A stretch of 64,000 bases of DNA from Haliclystus octoradiatus. Its lineage: Eukaryota > Cnidaria > Staurozoa > Stauromedusae > Haliclystidae. A program made the position numbers and the translations under genes. Below are positions 38,263 through 53,800 of the stretch, piece by piece (the stretch's first letter is position 1; the number at the start of each line of letters is the position of its first letter). The stretch covers positions 17,633,103 through 17,697,102 of the forward strand of contig OU744452.1 of assembly GCA_916610825.1 (NCBI GenBank). The letters are read 5' to 3'. Below the pieces are notes generated by a model that saw only the letters and a list, made by a program, of their open reading frames with translations, was not told the DNA's origin and made no database searches.

Positions 38263-41200
38263 ATCTTTCCAAATCTTAATCTGAATTACAGTTGATCTTG
38301 AGTAGTACTACAAATTTAAAACCGGAAATATAGACAGATGAATGCAGGATTAATTAAGCAGATACAATCTCCCCGGAATAAGCTTTCATGCACTCTCAAC
38401 TTTGAGAAAATCTATTAGTGCTTTGCAAGGATGGGATTTTGAATAAGGATTATCCGATTATAATATCAGATATGTACCATTTGGTTTTGTATCAAATGTT
38501 TAGTAATGTAATCAGTTTTGTGTGATTATTATTTATTTCAAACACAACAGCTTTGAAATGATTGGATTTAAGTAAAGAGTATTGGATTATTATATCAGAT
38601 ATTAGATATAGATACCATTTAGTTTTGTGCTACGTTTTTAGCAATATATAATCGTTTATTGTTCATTGTGTTGTTTTTTATTGCAGATGCAAGTTGTTGA
38701 GCATAAATCATTGAGGGAAAAAACATTTTGTTTTGATCAAATATTCCCTGAAACAGCCAAGAATAATGACGTGAGATTTTCACTTTAGTATGAAAATATG
38801 AAACAGATTTTGCTGTGATATTCAGAAGCAGTACTTAACGAACCAAACAATTACTTATAAAGCTACATTGTCTACTATTTTGAATACTGCTACAGTATCC
38901 CTTCGAATGTTAATGCTTACTATCTATCTTTGCAACGTTATCAGGTCGATGCCTACAGCTATTACAATACTCAATAGTCTCGAACTCATTTGATATCCCA
39001 CTTTACATATCATGATTAGCTGATTTGCATATTCCATTCTCCATATAAATGGTCATAGTGTGTCGACATTTTTCCCCTCTTGCTTAATGTCCCACTTCTA
39101 GCTGTATAAAATAAGAGATATTTATCAAGCTTGACTGTATTATACTTATGATATTGAACCCCAAGAAGCACGAGAGACGTGTTCAATGGTTTTGGCTATG
39201 GTTATTTACAGCGTCTCCCAAATGTATTGTAACCCCGATTGTAACATGTTCAACATTTTTGATGGAACCGCTCCCCTCAGCAGCATATGTACATTTTATA
39301 TTTACTCCGACTTTTACTTTAATATACATTATACACGAAGGGTTGGAGGTTAAACTGTATGTATAGATACTTTTCAAGATGTTTGTTTGGCTTAATTTTC
39401 TACATACACTCAGGATTACTCTTACGGTTTTCAATAGTAGCCATGCTATAATATTATAATTTTTGCAATCGTAGATTTACAATGCTGCCGGAAAACCACT
39501 GGTAGAAGCAGCAATTAACGGATTTAACGGTACGCTATTTGCGTATGGACAAACAGGGGCAGGTAAGCATTGAAGGTATAGCGAAGCAGATGAAGATGTG
39601 TCAAGCAGCTTGACCTAGTATTTCGTATCTCATTATTTTGGTCGTGAGTAGTATGAAAATGCATGTTCCAAGACAATAGATACCTAAAACACAATAGGAA
39701 CGGAATTTTTCTCCATTTTCTGAAATTATCAAATAAAAGTTTAGAAGAATCTCGTAAACCTTGGATCTGAAAACAGTACGTCCAAAACGTGGCTAATATA
39801 CGGGGGGCATAATATACAGTGTTTTCTATCAAACTGTGCCATAAATTAAATGTTACTTGGAATGAGACGTCTATATGAGATGCGAATATTTTTAGGTAAA
39901 ACTCACACACTGATGTCAGAAGATGGGCTCACAGTGAAGTTAGTCAATAATCTATTTAGAACTGTTGCCAAAGATAGGAGATGCTCTTATAAGGTAAACA
40001 GCATCGTTATCACTTACCCTATTATAAATCACTATCTATTGCCGACGATTATCTATCGTTCTACTCTCAACATATCAATGCAACTTAGATATCCATGCAG
40101 ATACTATAAAAATAGATGTCTACTTGCATAACACTATTGAGGTTGAGGAATAACGATAATGACAAATGGTAATGTTATGGTTATTTTTTATGTCATAAAT
40201 TATCACTTTTACAAGTTTTTAGTCGGCAGCACCTTAACGTGGATTATTGCGTTACGAAAGACATTATATGTATGCTAGAACATGCGTACAACAATATAAC
40301 TTAAGCTACATAAACGATCGCCCTGCACCAACAATGTCCAACGTGCAGTGGCGTCAAAGTTGAAGTTCAAATGGATATTGCCCTATAAGGATTTTCATCA
40401 ATTGTTTGTTTGTGTAAATGTTTAGCGTTTTTCATAGCCTTGAGAGCCTAAATTGATCAGATGCTCTTTAGAAAGACGGACATTTAACAGGTCTTTCATT
40501 AAATTATGTAGAGCGGGACATTTTCCTTGATATTTTCCAAGCCTTGTTTCTTACAAGAAAACAAACAACAACATTAGAACAATGATAGCCTGCCTGTCGT
40601 TTAAAACTATTTAACACTGATTTCTCTGAATTTGCTACTTTTCGGAGGAGTTAACCCTCTTGTCGTGGGAGTCCTGATCCCTTGAGAGCACCATGTTGAA
40701 AATAAATCCACTTTAGCTAGTATACATTAAAATAATATAATAATAATAATATATGCAATAATATAAACACTTATTATAACAAAAATACCGAATCCACCTG
40801 AATCCTCGAATGAAAGGTCAACTATTTATAGCGGTCAATCTATCCAGCACACGAAACGAGTTAAATGTGACTTTGTGTTATTTTCAAGGTAACATGTTCT
40901 TATATTCAAATCTATCAAGAAAAGATTTATGATTTATTGAATCCATCATCGCAGCATCATCTTTCATTGAGAGAAGATCCGTTACTTGGTAAGTCAATTC
41001 TATCATACGCTATATATATACATGTTATTAGTAAGCTACCAGAGGTGTGCAGAGTCTGAATTTTTAGACTCCGAATCCGAAAAAAGTCCTTAAAGAAGCG
41101 TCTTACTCCGAGTCCGGCTCCGAAAATGTGAGAAAAGTCGACTCCAGCTCCAAAATATTTCAGACAGACTCCTGTAAAAAGTCTGAAGACGGATTGATTG

Positions 41201-44200
41201 TTCAACCAAACATCAAGCAAATATCGAAAAGTACAAAGCAAATTATCATCAACTGAAATATGTAGCAATTCCCGGACCTTATATCCAGACAAATTTCAAC
41301 TTTGCAATGTTCATTAAGAATTTACCAGGAGTGGGTTCTAGACTCCAGCTCAGACTCCTGCTCCTGCCTGGAAAAATTTCACCTCAGCCTGGCTCCTGCT
41401 GAAATGCTGATTATCCTGCCGGAGTCGGAGTTTGACTCTGGCTCCTGTACATCTCTATAAGCTACTTCATATTCATGTTCATAGCCTCCTTAGTACGAAC
41501 CAAACAATTAGATGTATAAAAATTGGAGTTTTCCAATAGAGTTTTTTTGACATCGGCCATGTGTTGCATAGCAATACACCCTGGGGTCATAGTCTTTTCA
41601 ATATTTAACACCAGTGTCATCAATCTTTTCATTGAATAATCCTCGAGGGACTCATTTGAAACCTGTGAAAAAGCTCAATAGAGTGTTTTCACAGGTTCCC
41701 AATGAGTCCTTTGAGAATTATTTAAAGAAAATATTGATAACCCTGGCGGTGTATTTTGTAAAGACCATGACCTCAGATATGTATTGTTATGCCACATCAA
41801 CATGGCCGATGTAAGAAAGATCTATAGGCAAATAGGCATAGAAATTCAAGTTTTACCTGCTTGATTCAGCTGAAACAATTATATAAATTTCATCAAAATG
41901 ATCCCTCTTACAAAATGAAAGCAATGAGTAGATGATCTATATAATTCTGATTCAAGGAAACGAAAATTAGGCAAACAAAATCTGATAAAGTTGGCAAGGG
42001 CAAGTAATTTCTTGATATAAAACAACTTAGAGCTTCGTATGTCAAGCGAATCAAGGACACAGGATTCTTATATAGGTCAATAAGTTTATAATTTCTTTTG
42101 ATCTCTCATATATCTCATAGGTATATACATTGAAAATTTGTCTGAATACGTCTGTCACACACCAAGTGATGTATTTGAGCTACTTGTCATTGGGAAAGAA
42201 GGTCTCGTAACTGCTGAAACGTCCATGAATCGTCAATCAAGTCGGTACGGTGTCCAATCAAATCATAATCTAGACAAGGGAAGCTCAGTGTGTCCCTCTA
42301 ATATAAAACTTTTGCAAACTTTTCGTTTTTTTCGCGGTAGTATTGCATGCACAAAATGTGTGTAGTTTATCAGTTTATATGTTGAAGCTAGTGTAGCGTA
42401 ACATCATTAGGGACCGTTATAGTGTGTAGACTCAATATAGGTTAATGCGTTGAAGCAAACACCAATCACCCAGGTGAAATAGCTATACTACCTTACCCGG
42501 TTCGTTGGAAATAGTTAAACTAATCACAAAATCTGTAAATAGAGGATTACAATCAATGGTAGTTGTTGATATTACAGATTCCAGGAACTGATTAGTAATT
42601 ATGGTTGTTAGCTTCACGTTTTACTGTTAGGCGATGTTTGGAAAAACCATTTGAATAGTATTGAATACCTCAAGTGGTATCTTGATGCATTGAGTCGACC
42701 TTTGCTGGATTTTATAGCAACAACAAGAAGAAATGCTCCAAATATTCTATCCATATCGTCCATCGAATTTTGTTCAATTCAACTACTCACTGAGTTAGTA
42801 CTCGGGGAAGTTTGTAACTCAAACTGTTAGTATTGTAACTGGTATACATTTGGAGCAAGTTTCAATTTTGTGAAAACTTTTCGGTATCAATTTCTAGGAA
42901 AATAAAAGTACAGTTTTTCGGGTTAGAAGATTTTGTCTTGTATTCTGCTAGAAAATGAAATTAAAAACAGGGACAATTAATACTTAACTGATTAGTTAAT
43001 TGATTGTTGTACAGAGGACCAATCTTGTTGAAGCTTTGTTTGTGCTATTCATATTCATTTCAAAGGAAAACATCACGTTGGAACCAATTTGACCAGTTGG
43101 AATCAGTTTTTGACAGTTTATAGAAACCTGAACACTGGATACTAAAGGAAAGCAAATTCAGAAGAAATTAAATGCTGATCACCAGGGATAAACATGAAGT
43201 TAAAATCATTAAAAATATGAAAAATATATTTCAATTCAACATTGAAAAGCCAATTAGTATTACTTACGGTGTATCAAAATATTTGAAGTTTGGCGATTTG
43301 TTGTGGAATAATTTTTTGAATTTTGTTTAAATTTTATTTTCCTAAAAGTGGTATCAATCGTCAACTCTGATCTATCTTGTCGGTGTTAACCCATGGGTCA
43401 ATGACTAAAACTGCAATGCCCCGATGTTGTAAACGATTATGAATATTAACTTAGTGAGGTCTAATTTTTTTTTTTTTGCTAAGGTCACACAGTGTTTGTC
43501 AAATTAATGTCGAGAAGCGATTTAAAGGTAAATTTTGCTGAGACATGATATGATACAGACCAGGCATAAGGAGGCTCTTAATTTCATACTTTGCCATAAT
43601 TAAAAAGGGACATTGTGTAGATTTAATTGTAATGTGCAATTGTTACCTCTACATTCACCTCGGCACATCTCGGCACGCTACCGATTATAGAATCTATATA
43701 GCAACCGCTTTTATGGTCGCGTCCATCGTGACTCACAGTGAACTGTATTGAATACGTATTACTATACGTTATACGTTATGAAATAACTTATCTTGGATGT
43801 CTATTTCTATTATTGTAATCATTGTGTATACCCTAACAAAAATTGTTGTTGTTGTCTGAAGTTGTCCAGCTCATATTCATACTGACTCTCATATCCATGG
43901 AGAAGAACAATATGGGAGGCTGATAGTGTAACTCTAAATAGCATAGTGTAGAGGCTAGTCGAGTGTGACTCTACGTTGTTTCTCGTTTATCTTATCAGGA
44001 TCTTCTTGTACTGAAATTGAAATATCAACAAGTATACCTGTAACACCACGTGACCTCCAACAGTCACCTATCAACAATAGTCCTCATTTATTGAACAAAA
44101 GCACTGAAAATTTCACATCACCTATCACTCATTACGAATCAAGACAAGAAGATAATGTATTTAGTAAATCCAGTGATAGTATTAATATGATCTCACCTAG

Positions 44201-47200
44201 AAAAGGTGACCGTCCAACATTGAAAAGAAGAAGTAGTTCAAAGACATTAATCCCAGTACGAAAGATCGCTAATCAAAAATCTAGACCATCATCTTGTTCA
44301 AGTCAATACAGCACTGATTCACCAGGAAGCCCTCGTGGTAGTCACAAAGCAATGGATAAGCTATCATCAATCTTGAATGGAAATAATGAGACCATTAACA
44401 GTGAAGAGTCTAACGAGGTAGGAACATGGCCGCTCGTGGGCGCTTCCATACACCGGCTACACAGCCACGTGTTATTTTTAGGGGTTGCATTTTCAAAATT
44501 CCTATTATATTTTTCAGATTTTTTAAATTTTCGAACTTTTCTCGGTTTGAACTTGTCATAACTTTCGCATTCGCATACTGACCTCCACGATTTCTGAAAA
44601 TGGCTTACCCCTTCCGAAAATTTTGAAGTCCCTCCGGCCCTAAACGTTACCTAAGTGTTCACTGCTTTGCCGGGGGCTTTCCATAATATGTATGTTTGGT
44701 GTTATGCTGCACTGACAGCTGTGACTTCTGACCGTCTGCTCTTTGCGTGATAGAAATCTGCCTTTAAAGCATGACTTGCTATGAGAAATTAGATGTTTGC
44801 GTCTGAGCCATCTGTTTACAAGAGCTGGGACACTTTTCCATGAGCCGCTCTCTGCTCCCATTGGACAGATGCCAGTCACATATAACTTTATGGACACCGT
44901 TTTCGTTCAGTCAAACCCAGGCTCGAGAAATTTGAACAAAGCCCGATGAAATAATATCATAACTTCGAAGAACTTTTTGTTCAAAAGCAACACCTCGTTT
45001 TTAATAGAACAAAAATTGCAATTTTTGAGCCTCTAAATTTGCGTGTCCTAACTCTTATATATAGATGGCTCTGGTTTGCATGAATGATATCCCTGTATGA
45101 TATCTGATTTATATTTTCCCACCTGTTCGGAATGACCACTCAACCTGAGACAATAACCAAGGGGGTAACTTTCATACGTAAACCAGAATTCAAATATTAA
45201 AGGGTATCTTTTTAAAATTCAGTGATCATTTTCAGGGTATTCTTTGTCGTGAAAAGTTTTTGAGCTATATTTTTGACGGCTTTTCTTTACAAATTGTTCA
45301 CTTTGCAAAACGCTTTTTGAGTTGAATTATTTTTTCTCATTTTTCTTATGCTTGAATCTATCCCTTTTTAAAAATATCTGAGGCATCTTTTTCATGATAT
45401 AAAACATTTTTATTGCAATTCTGCCAAATTTCAATTTGAAAAAACCCGTTGACGCGCAATTATGTTAGCTACCCCCACCGCAGGAAACAAGAAATCATTC
45501 CGAAAATGTGCTAGGTATAAATTTGGAAAGTCATATGCATATACAGACATATACAGGGTTAACATCTAGAAATGATAAGATCATCCACGCTTACCAAGTT
45601 GCATAAAAAATAAACATTCTACTAATAGGATAGAAAAATTTGAAAGAAAATGCAAAGCAACTGATCAACAATAGTTTCAGACTTTTGTTATTAAATTTTA
45701 AAAGTTGATTAAAAAATTAAATAAATTCCGAGAATTTTAGATGAATTTGAAAATCATTGCATTCATTGATATTACTACTAAAATGATTGTATTTATATAC
45801 TGTTGAATAAAATGTATGCTCTATAACACACGACTCATTAATGATATGTGGCAAGGCAAACTAAGCCACAAAAACAACGCAAACGGCGTTATTTATAACT
45901 AAAAAGCAAAAAGCTTCTAAATCCTGATTTTTTCTTGCAAAATTTTATTTATTAATGATCAAATAACTCTTTTTTGTACTTTTTTAGTCGAATAACTACT
46001 TTACTATTTAATAAAATTTATGTTTATCTAATAGCAGATAATATAGGGCTCTATGTCTTCATTTGACAGAGCGGTAAATAATAATAATATATGGCGAAAG
46101 AGTCAAAGAATACACATTCAATCAATGATTGAGTAAAAAATCTGTCTGAAGATCGCTGTGAAAAGCGTGAAACTTGAGTAGCAGTAAAGAATGTGTATTC
46201 TTTGACTCTTTCGCCATATATTATTATTATTACTTTACTATTTATAGATAAGATATTAACGTACTATATAATATTACAAATAAATTAATTATTTTTTATT
46301 CATTTCCATATTTATCAACCTTGGACACCTTGGACTAATATTCACCCACACAATTGAAGTGTTATTTTTTAATTGCAAATTGAGGATTTCATATGAGTGT
46401 TGACAAAAAACATCTGCGATTCAAATCATTTTTATTTTACCTTCTATGCATGTTATTTGTATACATCAATTTAATACATTTGCTAACTGCTTATTGCTAT
46501 TTTATGATAATTAAACTAGAAAACCTACGCCTTTCGGGTCATTGTGGTTTTAATCCATATGTATCATAGATATTTATCACCATTGAAATCTAAGAAAAAT
46601 ATAGCTGTATACACAATAATAAAATTTTGAAGTACAAAAAAATGCTGTTTTTCTTCACACATGCTGTTTAAAAACAAAGTTCTAGTGGCTTAAAGCAACG
46701 TGCTTCGCCTATTTTGTAATCACATTCATAGTGAGAATAATGAATAATTAACAAGTCAAAAGGTCTGAACTATGTATTTCTAAATCTTTTCAGCGCCAAT
46801 AGCAAAAACAAAACTAAAAATATATTTAAAAACTATTATAACAAAACAATAAGTTTATTGAGTCTGTTTTAAATCCTCAAAAGTACTTTTTCACGATAAG
46901 AAAAATATTTTCATTCCATCATTCCGCGAAAGTTTTTGTTGCATAGCAACTGTGTATAATTGATTTATTTGGTTAACTGGATTTTCAATATTTTGATTTT
47001 GAAGGAGAATAATATTGATGGAGTTAAGCTTATATCATCTGGAGCTAAAGATATTTCTTATAAAGGAAGAATAAATATGTGAGTATTATATCTAGGAAAA
47101 ACATTATTCTTATATAACAAAACAAGCTGTATAACATTGAGATTGAGGTTCAAAGTTCTGAAAATCTTAAAGTTTAGTTCATAATAACATCTGACATTAC

Positions 47201-50200
47201 TAATAGTAGAAAAAGGTGTGCTCGAAATTTCAAAACAATAAGTTTAATATGAATGTGAATTAAGACTTAACAGCAATATATTACTTCTTATAAAACCTAA
47301 TATACTTCTATATGTAATTCAAAATCCACGTAATAACATTTATAAAAGCTAAATAACAGCAAAATTAAATCGGTGTTTTTATCGCACCGAAGACTATAAA
47401 GAAGAGTTACAAGCAGAACCTTTATTATGTTGACCTACTAAAAGTCAAGTGTTCGTAAAAGTCAGAAACAGTTTTAGTTTTCGAAATGTCCACTTTTGTC
47501 ATTTGTATAAGCCCAACCACGAATTCTCAAGTTGTTTAAAACTTTACATTTTTTAATAAAAAATACATGTATGATAATTACTGTATTACATCCCCGCGGG
47601 GGGGGACTTCCATACATTGGCTGTATGGGGACGTGCCATTTTTAAGGGATGCCTTTTACCAAATTCTTGTGCAATTCTAGGGTGTCAATTTAGAGATTTT
47701 CGAAATTTTTAGAACTTTTCCTTACTCGTAAAAACATGAAATTTTAGGGTCTCCGTCCTCACTTGCTGTGAAATTTTAGGGGTTTCCTCAATTTTTGAAA
47801 ACGGCACCCCCCCAATATAAAAAAATATCGAAGTATCTGTCTGTCTGCAGTATATTGGGGGTAATCACAGGTCAAAGTTAATCCAGTACTACTGGGTTAG
47901 TTGATTAGTTATTTCTGATATTGTAGATATTGTAAGCATGTTAAATATACACTGCTGCTAAGAAATTTAATAATAAATCATTCGACTATAAATCTATCAA
48001 TGGTCGATGAAGTCATATGTCCCTCATCAGAATTGATTTATTATTCATATTGATTAATGATTATAAATGTTACAGATAAGTTTATAGAAAAAAAGTAGTA
48101 ACAAAATATGTAGCGAAAAGTACTAAACATTTCCCTCACATTCCCTAACATTTTTGTCCCTGACAGGGGGCTATCTAGTACGATGATCCCTCTTTTACGT
48201 CTTGTGTTGTCATGTTAACCTTGGAAGGTTATTTTTAACCTACTTTCAGACATAGTTTCAGACAAGGTTGCGGATTGTCAGCTTGTTTATGAAAAGTATA
48301 AAGTCATGGAATAAAGGTTTTAATACTGCATGATGGCAAATGTTGCGGCTTGCGTTCATGACTAATGTAATACTCAATAGTATTTTCTAATTAATATACA
48401 ATCCATGCCATTTTAGATGTGATTTGGCTGGAAGTGAAAGAATAAAAAATACACGAGCCGAAGGAGATCGTTTACAGGAAGCAAAAAAGATTAATTTATC
48501 TTTATTGGAATTAGGGTAAGATTCTATTCAAAATTAAATAATATAAAATATATTTTTCCGTTTTACTGAGTATAGTGAAATTGATTGCATTTTAAATATC
48601 ATGATTAGATGACATTTGAATCATAACTTGTTGTAGCCTCATATTTCTGCAATATTTACATGAAATTGTGCTTTGTAACAGGAATGTCATTGCTGCATTG
48701 GCTGATGGGAAACGTGGACATGTTCCATATCGAAACTCTCTGTTGACTAGACTTCTTCAAGACAGCCTTGGAGGCAACTGTAAGACTAGTTTCGTTGTGA
48801 GTATTCTCTACTTTCGAAAACTGTATACTAGATGGAAAAGCTATAATAAAAATCTAGACGGTGTTAGCCCAATTTATTGCCTGTGCCTGTACAAATCTTC
48901 TATAAAAGTGTGGCCCGGGCCTATTGTGCTCAAAGCAATTATGATAAATGACCGTTACTGATATGAGACCAGGTCAAGGCCCTAAAATTATTTTTCAAAC
49001 TCCTGCTCGTACCAACGACCAGGTTGATAGACAATGACGATCGAGACGCAGCCAAACTCTTCGAAAAATAATTGGTTGCAGTTAGAAAGGGAATCTAGTT
49101 TGTTCGGTCTATAACGATGTTTAATCCCGATATTTCTGCAAAATCCCGAGTTGAAATCATGATTAATTAAGTAATATATTATAGTCAGTCATGTAAAAAA
49201 CGTTTTTAGAAAACTTATTAAGTTATCCAAATAGAGGATGATGACGATTATAATTCCTTTCAATTTTTTATAGCTCTGTATTTCACCAGCAATGAAAGAT
49301 ATTGGCGAGACAAAAAGTACTTTAGAATTTGGACAGAGAGCACTTCGTGTATCAACCGCTCCTAAAGTAAACATCCAGGTAATATATTATTGACAATTCC
49401 CAATTTAAAAATAAAACAAATAAGATCGCAAAGGATTCGTTTTATCTAGCTCTACTTTTCGAAACTCATTCTGTAAGCGTCAATTCCTACTAAATTAACT
49501 TAAATTATATATACTACTGCGCATGTTCATAATATATTGCATAACGCATATATTAAACTTTAGTTGTCAAAATATCACCGAAAGAGCAACAACAACTTTC
49601 CACCATCAGACACACGTTTAAAACGGTAAAACGGTAATTCGTACATCGGTAAATCATTACAAATCATTGCAAGTCATATTCAACGTCTCTCTATCAAAAA
49701 AAAAACATAATATCGTTATCGTAACAAATTGTGTCTATTTATTGTACTATCCTATCATTCTAATGTTACTGTCATTCGCCGCGCCAACTCAGTGAAAGTA
49801 ATAAGAACTGGCGGTTACACATTCAACGAAATATATATTGCATAATATATGTATGTAGATAAAGAAATTCAAAATGTTCGTATTTCACAGACAGTAAATT
49901 TCACTAGGACACTCATAAAAAGATTTATTTCCTATCCCTCAGATTGAATATTGCTGTACAATAAAACCTGTATATAACAACCATCTTTAAAATCTATATA
50001 CATTGACTATTATAGACATGTGGCTTTTATAGACAGGGTAAATTCAATAGGAATATTATTTATCGTATTTTATAGGGTTTATCTTTTATCTAGAGTCAAA
50101 TACAATAAAACCTGTATATAACAACCATCTATAAAATCTATGTACATCGACTACTATATAGACATGTGGCTTTTATAGACAGGGTAAATTCAATAGGAAT

Positions 50201-50787
50201 ATTATTTTTCGTATTTTATAGGGTTTATCTTTTATCTAGAGTCAAATACAATAAAACCTGTATATAACAACCATCTATAAAATCTATGTACATCGACTAC
50301 TATATAGACATGTGGCTTTTATAGACAGGGTAAATTCAATAGGAATATTATTTTTCGTATTTTATAGGGTTTATCTTTTATCTAGAGTCAAATACAATAA
50401 AACCTGTATATAACAACCATCTATAAATGCTATATACATTGATGACCACTATAGGCAAGTGGCCATTATCCATCAAACTGACTGTTATGTCGGCTCATTT
50501 TTAGGTTGATTACAAACGATTAGCAGAGGAATTACAACAGAAGCTTGATCAAAACGGTATGTATATTTCTCTTTTCCCATGTATGTTGCAGTTGAACGCT
50601 GAATATGCAAGATATGAAGACGAAGACTACATGAGACATGAGAGATCCTTACACCTGATTCTGAGCCCGAGGAGTTACTCAAAAAATTCCAGAGAAGAGG
50701 GTGGAGAGGGGTTGCCAAATGCAAGTCAAATTCACCAACGATTTTCATTGCATTTAACCGAATTTGCACTTATCCGAAAATGTTTAA

Positions 50788-50820
<33 letters not shown>

Positions 50821-53800
50821 TTATTCAGAACCTGATAAGTTTTACAATAACTTTTTTTCACAGGACTGGCAAGGGTTTGACCATAAAATAATTGACTTGT
50901 TTTCAAAGATAGGTTGCAGTTAAGCGGGAATTTCACTTATCCGAATTGCACTTAAGCGGGTTACACTGTACAGAAATTTTCCTTCAAACGTTTTTTTCTC
51001 CCAAATTTGTACAATCATTACATCTTTTCATGCCCAAATATATAACTCAAATATATTTTTAACTCACATTTCAAAATTCATTAGCTAAGGGAACTCCGGT
51101 TTGTCGGTCATGAATATTCATTACTTTATTATTTTATTCCAGAAAAGGAGAATTTACACTTGCGTGATAGACTCGTTTCTGCAAATGCATCATTACAATC
51201 GTCACTTCAGAACGAGACTGAGAGACGCTTAAAAGAGGTAGGCATAACGGAGAAATTATTTACATTTTTTGTTCCATTCCAATTGGTTCATTACTGATTT
51301 CAGCACCTGTAATATTATTTTCTGCACTGGGATATTCCGGTATAGGAGATAATGAATGCTTTGAATAACTAATTAAAACAGAATCGAGGATTACAACATT
51401 AGAACGAGGATAGTCAGTAATATGACACTAATGTCATGGTAATTCTGGAAATCATCTGACATTTCTGTAATTTTAAAATTCAATTAACAAAATGCCATAT
51501 CCGCTGGAAGCTATTGCACTAAACGTGGATTCCCATCATACACTTCTTCCAATGGGGATCATCTTTTTGTTCGTGAACGTCAATTTAATTCAATAACTTT
51601 ATTTAAGTGTCAATGTTTTTAGCTTTACAATAAACTAATTAGGGACAGTGCAGTCAAACATGATGACAATGAAATTACCACATCTATACACACCTATATA
51701 TAATATATAATGATATTATATTTTCAGTTAACTACAGATATATAACTGATAGTCACCCCGTAAGCACAGATTTACAGAGAAATACAAATATGTGTGCACT
51801 AACGAGGTATCGAACCCCGGCCTCCCGCTCATAGTGCAGCTCCTCGTCCGTGCACACATGTTTGCATTTGTCTGTAAAGGCATGTAAAGATGTATATATA
51901 CGTCCCCCAATGTTAGCCAGCAAATGTGCTTACGGGGTTGATGTTATGTATTAATTCTATGCCTTAATGCCTATTGTGGTCTATCTATTCCCGTACGGAA
52001 TAACTTCCATTGCGCTTCGATGTGACTGTTCAAATGGAACTTTGGCAGAATGACCCATGCAAAGTTTTCACATATTAAAAGAGATATCCCAAATATATTT
52101 TTATGAATGACAGATTCAACCTAAACCAATGAAAAAAAAATTTCATAGGCAAAATTTGTTTTGCAAAATGGAAAAATTGCAAAGGCGTCGAAAGGATACC
52201 TCAAAAAATGTTCATGACGAAGAATACCCTAAAAATATTTTCTGGGATTTGAAAAAAGGTACCCGTTGATATTTGAACGTCCCCGTACACCACTAGTACG
52301 AAAGTTACCCCCGGGATCTATTCAAAGTGTATACCCTGTTTATAAAAATCACCTGTCTACTTCAGCCAGTTCCTTTAGATTCAACAGCTGACTGTTAGAC
52401 AGAGGTTTTCCAATACTGACAAATGAATATACTTGGAGTCAATCAATATTTCTGTCTGTAAGTCCATTTGAGACTTTGTACCTACTATGTTTTGATTGGC
52501 TTTGCTTTTAATCGATAGATAAATGATATGGCATTGAAGTTATCAAAAGCTCAACACGACGTCAAAACAATTGAAACAAATCTTCAATATTCCAATAAAG
52601 AAAAAATGCGCTCATTTTTATTAGCTCAATTAATGTCTTTACAATTGGTTTACAACATGGCAGATTTACGTCAAATGACACACGACAGGAATGATTCAAG
52701 AACACAATTAATTAAAAATCAAGAAAACCAAGTGTCTACAATAAGTAGAGCGTCATCAACTCCCCCGTCGGGATATGAAAGTGCTTCAACTAGAAGTGAT
52801 GATATTCAACCACGTGATTCATATTTTTATTCACCAACCAATCAACAGTCTTCTGTACGTCATAGTTCATCATTATTATCAACTTTAAATCCAGATTCTA
52901 ATAAAGAGATATCTACAATTGAAGAACTTTTATCCGTTCCTGTTGAGACTTCACCTACTTCTTTAGATAATTCGATTGATAATCAAAGCCAAAGTTCAGT
53001 ACAGTTATTGGAAAGATTATGTAGTTTGCGACGTGAAGTGAAACAGTTAAGAAATAATATTGAAAGTGATGCTATGAAATCTATTGTTTCTGGATTCTTT
53101 GATGAAAAGGAAGATACCCTAGAGCAAGGTAACTTTCATTTGTATATGATAGACTGTATTCAGTTCACAATTTTCATTGCAGTTATCCGAATTTACACAT
53201 ATCCGAAATAGCCAATAGAGTTTCAAAAGCCAGGTTGCATATAAGCGGGGATTTCACTTATCCGAATTGCACTTAAGCTGATTCCACTGTAGATGTATGC
53301 AGTTTTCAATGAAGGTGGTATAGGAGCACTGGAGATTAGCATCGACAGCATATAACTTGTCCCAAGATCAGACTGACGAGAGAAATTTAGCCCAGGTGGT
53401 CTGTAAATATTTGAGTGGTGAGTTGTGATGTAAATGTAAACCTGAAAATGTTTTATTTATGATTATACTGTATATCACATACAAGGATAATATATAAATG
53501 TTCTGGTCCTCGGGGCAATTATCCTGCGACCCTGATTATGTATGTATTTTTATTCGTCGAAATATGTCAGCCATAATCCATTTTGTGACAAGCTCGATAT
53601 TCAGATGGCTTTTATGTACACAGCTGATTCAATAGAAAAGGTGACTATTCTAGACATACGGGCCAACAGTGACCACTATAGGCAGGTGGTCGCTGTATAG
53701 AGGTGATCGTTAAAACATTCTTGACTCTACTTGACTCCATTTTCATCTCTGTATGTTACACTCTACAGGAAACATTGACAAAAAATCTGTTTATGGTCGA

